Origin: Chlamydiota bacterium
GTDB lineage: Bacteria > Chlamydiota > Chlamydiia > Chlamydiales > SM23-39
Direction of reading: 5' to 3'
Assembly (NCBI GenBank): GCA_027449725.1
Contig: DAIDLB010000150.1
Span: forward strand, 1-5,327
DNA length: 5,327 nucleotides
The stretch's first letter is position 1. Every line of letters starts with the position of its first letter. This document shows positions 1-5,327 of this stretch, piece by piece. Both the position numbers and the translations under genes were made by a program. The notes under the pieces were generated by a model, which made no database searches, was not told the origin of the DNA, and saw only the letters and a list, made by a program, of their open reading frames with translations.

Positions 1-1
1 A

Positions 2-1051
2 AATACCGGCGATTTTGAATATGGGTCGGCCCATCGAAAAGAGGCTGTTTTTTCTTTGCTGCCCCCTCCGGACAGCTTTCAGACGGCCGCGAAAACCTTT
101 GTCTTGGGGCCCCTTGACAAAGGGATGGCCCTTTGCCGTGATGCGATGGTTGCCTGTTCCCTTCGCTCGGGCGGAGGGATCATTGCGAGGTCTTTGGGCG
201 GGGCGGTCGGCGTCATCGACCTCGTCTCGGGAGTCACGGAAATTGTTGAATCGAATCAAGAGATGGCCGAGGCGGATGGGGTTGGAGACAGGGAAGGGTA
301 TGAGCGGGCAGAGGCCAAGCTGGTTCAAAGCCAGATGGAAGTCGCTGCCGGAACGACTTTTATCGCCCAGTCACTTTTGTCTTCTGCTGCGCCCGGCATG
401 GGCGCTCTTGCCGCTGCTGCCTGCGTGCCGCTCTTCGTGCTGTTTATGACTGTGGGTTCGGTGATCGGGATTGCAATGCCCGTCTTGGGAATTCAGCGTT
501 GCAAGACATTTTTAGAGCAGCTGGACGAGTATTTGGAAAACCCCGATTTGACCGAAGAACAGAGAATCTCCGGTGCGCTCCGCTTCCTTCAGGAGATGAC
601 CTCTCTTTCACCCGAAGAAGAGGCGTTTGCCCACGAGATTCCCGGAGGGGAAGCGGCTAGAGCTCTTCTCGAGAACAAACTCCGCCATGCAAAAAGACGG
701 ACAGGGCTACAAAGCCTGGTCTCGATTGCAAATACGAGCGAAGAGCTGCTTCGGCAGATTGCAGATCCTCAAACGAGGCCAGGGGGGATCGAGCAGGCTC
801 GGAGCCTCATTGGCCAAGTCAAAAAGGCAAGCTATTCTAAAATCGCCCTCAATGCCCTTGCCATTGTTGCTATTGCGATCGGCTTTGCTGCCATTCTGGC
901 CGGCTTTATTCTGACGGGAGGCGTCCTGCCTCTTTTTCTGGGCCTGGGGGCAGGGGTGTTCTGCCTCGCCTTTTCCCTCTATTGCTGGATCGCACGGGAA
1001 TTTTACCGTCTGTCCAAAGATAGAGCGGATTCGCAACTCATTCAAAATTAG
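2..1051 (+). CDS. Unrecognised multi-pass membrane protein, paralogue of the next gene (5'-partial)
   Basis: I do not recognise this protein as a named family. The frame is open to the left edge without a stop, so the true start lies outside the window; the TTG at 56 is an in-frame codon without a convincing ribosome-binding site and is probably internal. At least 349 residues are visible (counting from base 2). A small-residue and hydrophobic block falls at about residues 55-80, a strong hydrophobic stretch at about 135-164, a charged helical region at about 165-275, and a paired hydrophobic hairpin at about 280-304 and 305-330, followed by a short basic/polar tail. The linker holds the motif FLxExxxLSPxE (bases 584-619), which recurs in the following gene at the same relative place. 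The hairpin resembles the bilobed segments of chlamydial inclusion-membrane proteins, but that is only architecture. No enzymatic motif is visible. A membrane location is well supported; the function is unknown. Confidence 0.8.
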   Translation, partial: NTGDFEYGSAHRKEAVFSLLPPPDSFQTAAKTFVLGPLDKGMALCRDAMVACSLRSGGGIIARSLGGAVGVIDLVSGVTEIVESNQEMAEADGVGDREGYERAEAKLVQSQMEVAAGTTFIAQSLLSSAAPGMGALAAAACVPLFVLFMTVGSVIGIAMPVLGIQRCKTFLEQLDEYLENPDLTEEQRISGALRFLQEMTSLSPEEEAFAHEIPGGEAARALLENKLRHAKRRTGLQSLVSIANTSEELLRQIADPQTRPGGIEQARSLIGQVKKASYSKIALNALAIVAIAIGFAAILAGFILTGGVLPLFLGLGAGVFCLAFSLYCWIAREFYRLSKDRADSQLIQN

Positions 1052-1116
1052 TTTATATAGTCAATTAGATCTGTTTGTTAATAACTCGATTTTATGCTAT
1101 AATTATAAGACTAATT
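1046..1116. repeat. Imperfect inverted repeat bracketing the intergenic promoter
   Basis: The left arm, bases 1046-1057 (AATTAGTTTATA), is complementary to the right arm, bases 1104-1116 (TATAAGACTAATT), except for one unpaired base (G1109). The arms are about 46 bases apart and enclose the -35 and -10 elements. The left arm overlaps the stop codon of the upstream gene; the right arm reaches the edge of the ribosome-binding site. It could be an operator or a weak transcript hairpin, but in such AT-rich DNA it may be chance. No G+C-rich stem followed by a T-run is present, so it is not an intrinsic terminator. Confidence 0.3.
1075..1103 (+). promoter_or_regulatory. Sigma-70-type promoter with extended -10
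   Basis: The -35 hexamer TTGTTA (1075-1080, four of six matches to consensus) is separated by 17 bases from a perfect TATAAT (1098-1103). A TG at 1095-1096, one base before the hexamer, makes an extended -10. Transcription should begin near 1110, giving a short leader before the GTG at 1128. The -10 sits inside a 10-base palindrome (1098-1107). The promoter should drive the second membrane-protein gene and, by read-through of the overlap, xerD. Confidence 0.75.
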
Positions 1117-1118
1117 AA

Positions 1119-1124
1119 AGGTGG
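1119..1124 (+). promoter_or_regulatory. Ribosome-binding site fixing the GTG start at 1128
   Basis: AGGTGG, one mismatch from AGGAGG, lies three bases before GTG 1128; the longer AAAGG match begins at 1117. An in-frame TAA at 1116-1118 rules out any start further upstream. The next candidate, ATG at 1149, has no comparable site, so GTG 1128 is preferred. Confidence 0.7.
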
Positions 1125-1127
1125 GTT

Positions 1128-2963
1128 GTGAGTGTAAATCCTTCTGCAATGAATAGCGTGAGCGAGCCCCTCGTTGAGACCTTTTCGAACCGCATCGGAT
1201 CGGTCCAATGGCAAGGCTCTGGCGGCGAGAGGGTTGTAACGCGATTTTCCGATCTCTCTCCGAACCAGCAAGAGGCGATAGGACGGATGATCCAGGCATT
1301 CCTCCGCTCGCGTCCATTTTTCACCCATCTTCAAAACCACCGCGGAATTTTCAACATCGTCTACCGAGAGGGGGAGAAGCGGATCATCGTTGCCGGGAAG
1401 ACGTTTGAACTTCGCGAATCTGATGAGCCCGATCCGGATCAAGAAACGCCGGAAGACGATCTGCTGACGCAGGTGCAAGGTCTATCCGAAGGGGTTACAA
1501 TCACCGTAGATTCGTTGTCGATTGTCCGGAATGCGATTTCCGCCATCGCTACGGCGGCGCTGGCCAATCCCCATTCAATCGCCGCTCTTATGGTCGATGG
1601 GGCGGGATCGCTTGGCGGCGTTGCTTCAATCGTTGGTGGGACGATCATGACCACAAAAGGCATTCAGAAGATGATGAATGCGAAAGAGGAGGAAGAATTC
1701 AATCTCGGGATGTTGCAAACGGTTTCCGGGACGGGTTATTTGAGTTTCGGCCTCTCGTCCGTCATGTACCGTGTTTCGAGCATTTTCGAATCAGCGGCCG
1801 GCATTTCGCAGGGGTTTCTCACCTTTGCGCTCAATCCGGCCCTATTTCTTATGAATGCCGGGTTTGCCCTCTGGGGAGTTTATCAGATTGCAATTGCGGG
1901 GTCGTTTCGCTCCGAGCTCAACCAGGCTATTGAAAAAGGGGGGGCGAGGGGAGGGATTGACTTCCTGTACGAAAACCTCTTTTTGTCTCCGCAGGAACAA
2001 GAAGCGATCGATCAGATCGCCGACCAGAAGGAAAGAGCGGATGAAACGAAAAAAATTCTGGAGCGCAAAAAGGCCCACCTCGAAAGAAGGATCGGCGAAA
2101 CGGCTGTTAAAGAGATCGCATCTGAAATAGAAGAGGTGAAGCGCCGTTTCGACGACGAGAGTGTCTTGGACGGAGCGAATTTCGAGAAGGCGCTTTCTCT
2201 GATAGATAAAGCCCTGCAAGGAAATTATCAGCAACTAGCCAAGTCGGCGCTCTTTGTGACGCTCGCCATTCTGAGCATCGTCTCGATTACGGCCCTTGGC
2301 CCGACAGGCACATTTGCCTTCTTTGTCGCTTTGGGGGTTCTCTGGCTTATCAATGACTGCACGACGATGGCTGACTTTACAACGGAAAACCTCTGGAAGC
2401 TCCACCAACGGATCTTGAGCCTCATCGTCGTTGCGATCGATGGGCAGGACGAGGAGTTCATGGAGTATCTTGTTTTCCTCGACCCGAAATTGAAGGACGC
2501 GAATCCTCAAGCACAGGCGTTGGCGTATACACAAGCCTTTACGGATATGGATGGCGAGTTCTACCGGCTCTATCAGAAGATTCGAGAGAAAAGGGATGGC
2601 GAGCTTTCCGCAGCCTATCTGGAAATGTTGAGAGAGATCCGGCAGGCGGCAATTGCCGGAGAGCTCACCACGCCGGAGGCTTGCGCCGATCATCTGTTCA
2701 GCGCGGCGCCCCTATTTTTTGAGCACATGAGCGAGCGATTGCCAAAAGATGAAGTTCATGAGCAGGTTCGAGACGCGCTAATCCTTTTCTGGCCTGACAA
2801 GGACAAAGCTCCGAACGGAGCCGATTTGAAGCTTGCGGCCCTCGGGATGCTCGAGGCTCTTTTTGATCAAGCGGCTCGCCCCGAAAAAGAAGATTCGGAT
2901 ACAATCCAGATAGATGGACGCTCAAAGAGCTTTGATAGACTTTCTGGATCATCTCCGTTCTGA
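1128..2963 (+). CDS. Unrecognised large membrane protein, longer paralogue of the preceding gene
   Basis: This is a 611-residue protein that I do not recognise. The N-terminus is polar and rich in Ser and Asn, followed by a mixed soluble domain (about 25-100) and an acidic linker (about 97-112). Next come Ala/Gly-rich hydrophobic segments (about 130-180) and a longer hydrophobic stretch (about 225-258). A charged, probably coiled-coil region follows (about 287-345), then a clear bilobed hydrophobic hairpin (about 371-410) and a 200-residue helical, acidic C-terminal domain. The order of hydrophobic block, FLxExxxLSPxE motif (residues 279-290), charged helix and hairpin matches the preceding gene, so the two look like a diverged tandem duplication; this copy has extra domains at both ends. 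The GTG start is supported by AGGTGG and a good promoter. The last 50 bases overlap xerD in another frame. Inference: an envelope or Inc-like host-membrane protein; a polar N-terminus would fit type III export but does not prove it. Confidence 0.85.
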   Translation: MSVNPSAMNSVSEPLVETFSNRIGSVQWQGSGGERVVTRFSDLSPNQQEAIGRMIQAFLRSRPFFTHLQNHRGIFNIVYREGEKRIIVAGKTFELRESDEPDPDQETPEDDLLTQVQGLSEGVTITVDSLSIVRNAISAIATAALANPHSIAALMVDGAGSLGGVASIVGGTIMTTKGIQKMMNAKEEEEFNLGMLQTVSGTGYLSFGLSSVMYRVSSIFESAAGISQGFLTFALNPALFLMNAGFALWGVYQIAIAGSFRSELNQAIEKGGARGGIDFLYENLFLSPQEQEAIDQIADQKERADETKKILERKKAHLERRIGETAVKEIASEIEEVKRRFDDESVLDGANFEKALSLIDKALQGNYQQLAKSALFVTLAILSIVSITALGPTGTFAFFVALGVLWLINDCTTMADFTTENLWKLHQRILSLIVVAIDGQDEEFMEYLVFLDPKLKDANPQAQALAYTQAFTDMDGEFYRLYQKIREKRDGELSAAYLEMLREIRQAAIAGELTTPEACADHLFSAAPLFFEHMSERLPKDEVHEQVRDALILFWPDKDKAPNGADLKLAALGMLEALFDQAARPEKEDSDTIQIDGRSKSFDRLSGSSPF

Positions 2964-3792
2964 AAGAGGACTCTCTCCCAACACGATTGAATCCTATGGG
3001 CGCGACGTCGCCGCCTTCAGCGCCCACCTTCAAGCCGATGGGAAAAGCACATTTGAGGAGGCTACGGCAGAATCAATCTACGCCTTTTTGCATCAGCTCA
3101 AAGCCAAAGAATACGCCAGCTCAAGCCTCTCGAGAATGCTCATCGCCATCAAGGTCTTCTTCCGCTTCCTGAAAAAAGAAGGGCTCATCGCGCAAGACAT
3201 CGCAAAGCACTTCGAAACGCCGAAAATCTGGCAGCTCATCCCCGAATCGCTCAGCCTCGAAGAGATGGAAGATCTTCTCCGCCAGCCCCAAGACAAAGAC
3301 GCTGCCGGCGCACGGGACAAAGCCATGCTTGAGCTTCTCTATGCGACCGGCATGCGCGTCTCGGAGCTTTGCTTTCTTCGCATCTCCGACATCTCCGACG
3401 ACTTTGTCAAAGTCCGGGGCAAAGGGCGCAAAGAGCGGCTCATCCCGGTCGGAAAAACCGCCATCGCCGCCATCGACCACTACCTCATCCATTACCGCGG
3501 TAAGGCAGAGAGTTCAGAACCCCTTTTCCTCTCCCGCAAAAGGCAGCCGATCAGCCGCGTCTGGATCTGGTCGCGGATCAAAGCCTACGCCAAAGCGGCC
3601 GGCATCCGGAAAAGCGTTTCCCCCCACACGCTCCGCCACTCGTTTGCGACCCACCTCCTCGAAAACGGCGCCGACCTCCGCCTCATCCAGGAGCTTCTCG
3701 GCCACGAAGACATCTCAACAACCGACCGCTACACCCATGTAGCGGGGAACCGGCTGAAAAACGCCTTCAAAGCCTTCCATCCCAGGCCGTGA
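2914..3792 (+). CDS. xerD: Site-specific tyrosine recombinase, XerD type
   Basis: Tyrosine recombinase of the XerC/XerD family, which cuts and rejoins dif sites to resolve chromosome dimers before cell division under FtsK control. The 292 residues match the normal family length. The N-terminal SAM-like core-binding domain (about 1-90) begins with the typical FL..LRSERGLSPNT pattern, and the catalytic domain covers about 110-285. All catalytic residues are visible: R148 in ATGMRVSEL, K170 in GKGRK, H238 and R241 in SPHTLRH, H264 in LLGHEDIS, and the nucleophile Y273 in RYTHVA. The THVA ending and HPRP terminus favour XerD over XerC, but the distinction is not certain. A TAG directly before the ATG (2911-2913) excludes an earlier start. 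There is no clear ribosome-binding site, and the start lies inside the preceding gene, so expression may depend on that transcript. TTG 2932, with AAAGAG just upstream, is an alternative start that would still keep the family N-terminus. Confidence 0.93.
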   Translation: MDAQRALIDFLDHLRSERGLSPNTIESYGRDVAAFSAHLQADGKSTFEEATAESIYAFLHQLKAKEYASSSLSRMLIAIKVFFRFLKKEGLIAQDIAKHFETPKIWQLIPESLSLEEMEDLLRQPQDKDAAGARDKAMLELLYATGMRVSELCFLRISDISDDFVKVRGKGRKERLIPVGKTAIAAIDHYLIHYRGKAESSEPLFLSRKRQPISRVWIWSRIKAYAKAAGIRKSVSPHTLRHSFATHLLENGADLRLIQELLGHEDISTTDRYTHVAGNRLKNAFKAFHPRP

Positions 3793-3793
3793 C

Positions 3794-4399
3794 TCATTTC
3801 TCCCAACGAATCGGAGCGAGCAAGGTATTGTCGACAAAGTTGTCCTTAGCCTGATAATCGGGAGCGTCTCGAAACCCAATGCGCTCGTAAAATTGGAGTC
3901 CCGAGAGGTTGACTTTTCTGATGAGAACGTTGATCGCCTCGATAGTAGGAAAAAGCTCTTCTGAGCAGATAGAAAAAACAAGGCGCTTCCCAATGCCTCT
4001 GTTTTGGTATGAGGGGTCGACGGCGAGCAGGTTCATATAAGCGTGGGTTTCGTCTTCGAGCTCGAACGTAGCCCAGCCAACCAAGGTATCTCCCAGAAAT
4101 GCCTGCACCCAAATGAGCGAGCCGTGTTGATAGTGGGCGAACTCGCTGTCGAAGTAATCGTGGTAGAAGCGGCGGACGTCTCCGATGCTTTTAAATTCCG
4201 GATTTAGCTCGACCAGCGGCACATCTTCATAGGCTGTCATGAAACTCGCGGCGAGGATACGCTTTCCCACGTCGGCTGCAATCTCCCCGGGCGCTCGCAC
4301 AACTACGATACGCACCTCTTCTCCCTCTTTATCGAGAAAGAACTGGTCGCTGCAAAGCGCGCCCGCAACCGCCAAAAACAATGCGAAGACATATTTCAT
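3794..4399 (-). CDS. GNAT-family N-acetyltransferase with N-terminal signal peptide
   Basis: GCN5-related acetyltransferase, which moves the acetyl group of acetyl-CoA to an amine; the substrate cannot be read from the sequence. The start chosen is ATG 4399 (201 residues) because GGAGAG lies six to ten bases upstream. In-frame TTG 4435 and ATG 4411 would add 12 or 4 residues but have poorer sites and would displace the signal peptide. Residues 1-16 have a Lys followed by a hydrophobic core and AGALC, a plausible signal peptide; the sequence before C16 does not fit a lipobox. The GNAT core follows: a beta strand GDTLVGWATFE, then motif A with VDPSYQNRGIGKRL (about 127-140), whose QxxGxG binds the pyrophosphate of acetyl-CoA, and motif B with NLSGLQFYERIGF (about 164-176). 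It lies downstream of the aldolase gene on the same strand and converges on xerD with one base between the stops. An exported GNAT is odd, since acetyl-CoA is cytoplasmic. Confidence 0.85.
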   Translation of the reverse strand: MKYVFALFLAVAGALCSDQFFLDKEGEEVRIVVVRAPGEIAADVGKRILAASFMTAYEDVPLVELNPEFKSIGDVRRFYHDYFDSEFAHYQHGSLIWVQAFLGDTLVGWATFELEDETHAYMNLLAVDPSYQNRGIGKRLVFSICSEELFPTIEAINVLIRKVNLSGLQFYERIGFRDAPDYQAKDNFVDNTLLAPIRWEK

Positions 4400-4400
4400 A

Positions 4401-4429
4401 AGACTCTCCATTTTGAAAGCGGAGAGTCT
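4401..4429 (-). promoter_or_regulatory. Hairpin sequestering the acetyltransferase ribosome-binding site
   Basis: A perfect 9-bp inverted repeat (AGACTCTCC at 4401-4409 and GGAGAGTCT at 4421-4429, + strand) with an 11-base loop lies in the gap between the aldolase stop and the acetyltransferase start. In the - strand transcript the 3' arm is GGAGAGUCU, so the whole Shine-Dalgarno sequence is paired, and AUG follows after one more base. Neither side has a run of T in the right place, so it is not an intrinsic terminator. It probably limits translation unless it is opened by heat, a small RNA, a protein or a translating ribosome; which of these applies is inference. Confidence 0.6.
4404..4409 (-). 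promoter_or_regulatory. Ribosome-binding site selecting ATG 4399
   Basis: GGAGAG on the - strand (4409 down to 4404) stands four bases from the A of ATG 4399, measured from its last base; its GGAG core leaves six. It decides for the 201-residue acetyltransferase form over the upstream TTG 4435 and ATG 4411. The ATG at 4411-4409 overlaps this site by one base. Confidence 0.65.
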
Positions 4430-4443
4430 ATCCAAAAAATTTC

Positions 4444-5327
4444 TTAAGCCAAAGCGATTTCTTTCGAGAGATAGACATCCTGGATCGCATGGAGGAGCTC
4501 GACACCCTCTTTCATCGGCTTCTGGAACGACTTCCTCCCCGAAATAAGTCCAACACCGCCCGCCCGCTTATTGATGACCGCCGTCCGCACCGCCTCGGCC
4601 AGATCGTTGGTCCCCGAAGGGCCGCCCGAGTTGATCAAGCCGGCTCTCCCCATATACCCATTGATCACCTGGTAGCGGGTCAAGTCAATAGGATGGTCCG
4701 AGCAGAGCTTATTGTACATCTTGTCCGACGTCTTACCGAAATGAAGGGCCGTAAACCCGCCGTTATTGACCGGCAGCTTCTGCTTCAAGATATCGGCCTC
4801 GAGCGTTGCCCCCAAATGGTTCGCCTGCCCTGTCAAATCGGCCGCCTCATGAAAATCTTTCTCCGCCGTCTTGAACGCCGCATTTCTCAAATAACACCAG
4901 AGGATCGTCGCCATCCCCATCTGGTGGGCCATCTCAAACGCCTTCCCCACCTCCTGGATCTGTCTCCGGCTCTCCGCCGACCCAAAATAAATCGTCGCCC
5001 CCACAGCCGCACACCCCATGTCATAGGCCTGCTGCACCGAAGCAAAGAGCGTCTCGTCATAGCTGTTCGGATACGAAAGCAGCTCGTTATGATTCAGCTT
5101 CAACACCAACGGGATCTTATGCGCATACCGCCTCGCCACACACGAAAGCGCGCCGAGCGTCGTCGCAATCGCATTGCACCCCCCCTCAATCGCCAAGCGC
5201 ACCAAATTCTCCGGATCGAAATACTCCGGATTCGGCGCAAACGACGCCCCGGCCGAATGCTCGATCCCCTGGTCCACCGGCAAAATCGACAGGTAGCCTG
5301 TCCCGCCCAACCTCCCATGTCCAAAGA
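4444..5327 (-). CDS. fbaB: Class I fructose-bisphosphate aldolase, FbaB/DhnA type (5'-partial)
   Basis: Cytoplasmic aldolase that reversibly splits fructose 1,6-bisphosphate into glyceraldehyde 3-phosphate and dihydroxyacetone phosphate in glycolysis and gluconeogenesis. Recognised by close match to the bacterial/archaeal DhnA-type family: [84 protein letters not shown] and GLISGRKSF follow in family order. By comparison with the Thermoproteus enzyme, the Schiff-base lysine should be the second K of DILKQK (codon at 4777-4779); NSGGPSG and SGRKS form the phosphate-binding loops. The frame continues to the right edge, and codons before TTG 5310 read FGHGR, so that TTG is an internal Leu and not the start. 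About 293 residues are visible, compared with roughly 350 for E. coli FbaB, so some 55 N-terminal residues and the promoter are missing. It is followed on the same strand by the acetyltransferase gene after 44 bases. Confidence 0.94.
   Translation of the reverse strand, partial: FGHGRLGGTGYLSILPVDQGIEHSAGASFAPNPEYFDPENLVRLAIEGGCNAIATTLGALSCVARRYAHKIPLVLKLNHNELLSYPNSYDETLFASVQQAYDMGCAAVGATIYFGSAESRRQIQEVGKAFEMAHQMGMATILWCYLRNAAFKTAEKDFHEAADLTGQANHLGATLEADILKQKLPVNNGGFTALHFGKTSDKMYNKLCSDHPIDLTRYQVINGYMGRAGLINSGGPSGTNDLAEAVRTAVINKRAGGVGLISGRKSFQKPMKEGVELLHAIQDVYLSKEIALA

Noticed and set aside
707..1045. Long antisense open frame opposite the first membrane-protein gene
   Set aside because: It is opposite a hydrophobic coding region with consistent protein features; its own translation shows no domain and no ribosome-binding site.
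1076..1115. Possible dif site near the promoter, suggested by TTATG and the nearby xerD
   Set aside because: The 11-6-11 arm structure is not present and only a few bases match known dif arms; the sequence is better explained as a promoter.
2900..2905. TACAAT as a -10 box for a private xerD promoter
   Set aside because: There is no -35 element at a usable distance, and a start there would leave almost no leader before the ATG at 2914.
3121..3492. Antisense and alternate-frame open frames over xerD
   Set aside because: They are by-products of the G+C-rich recombinase codons; xerD has all catalytic residues in its own frame.
3794..4399. Acetyltransferase as a lipoprotein, with C16 as the lipid-attachment site
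   Set aside because: The residues before the Cys are G-A-L; a lipobox needs a small residue at -1 and usually Leu at -3.
4401..4446. Intrinsic terminator after the aldolase gene
   Set aside because: The T-run in the - strand transcript comes before the hairpin, not after it, and the + strand has no T-run following the stem.

Overview
The window carries five protein genes and two short regulatory regions. It has no RNA gene, insertion sequence or CRISPR array. From left to right on the + strand are two related membrane proteins that I do not recognise (the first cut by the left edge) and a XerD-type tyrosine recombinase. Converging on these from the - strand are a FbaB/DhnA-type class I fructose-bisphosphate aldolase (cut by the right edge) and, downstream of it, a GNAT acetyltransferase with a signal peptide.

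Organism: a bacterium with roughly half G+C by eye. An intracellular bacterium of the Chlamydiota (an environmental, Parachlamydia/Waddlia-like lineage) is the best guess. The reasons are the closely packed genes, the paired hydrophobic hairpins in otherwise unrecognised proteins (the architecture of inclusion-membrane proteins), and an archaeal-type class I aldolase, which chlamydiae use. None of these is decisive, so the placement is inference with modest confidence.

Layout: the first membrane protein ends at 1051. An AT-rich 76-base gap follows with a clear sigma-70-type promoter (TTGTTA, 17-base spacer, extended TATAAT) and a good ribosome-binding site for the second membrane protein. The second protein is a longer paralogue of the first: it shares the order hydrophobic block, acidic/helical linker with a FLxExxxLSPxE motif, hydrophobic hairpin, and it adds N- and C-terminal soluble domains. 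Its 3' end overlaps xerD by 50 bases in another frame, so the two are probably cotranscribed. xerD ends one base from the stop of the converging acetyltransferase gene. The aldolase and acetyltransferase genes are co-directional, 44 bases apart. That gap holds a 9-bp perfect hairpin which buries the acetyltransferase ribosome-binding site.

How they may work together: XerD (with a XerC partner, not in this window) resolves chromosome dimers at dif and is unlikely to be functionally linked to the membrane proteins, despite the shared transcript. The aldolase is central glycolysis/gluconeogenesis. The least described parts are the tandem membrane-protein pair and the hairpin-controlled exported acetyltransferase.
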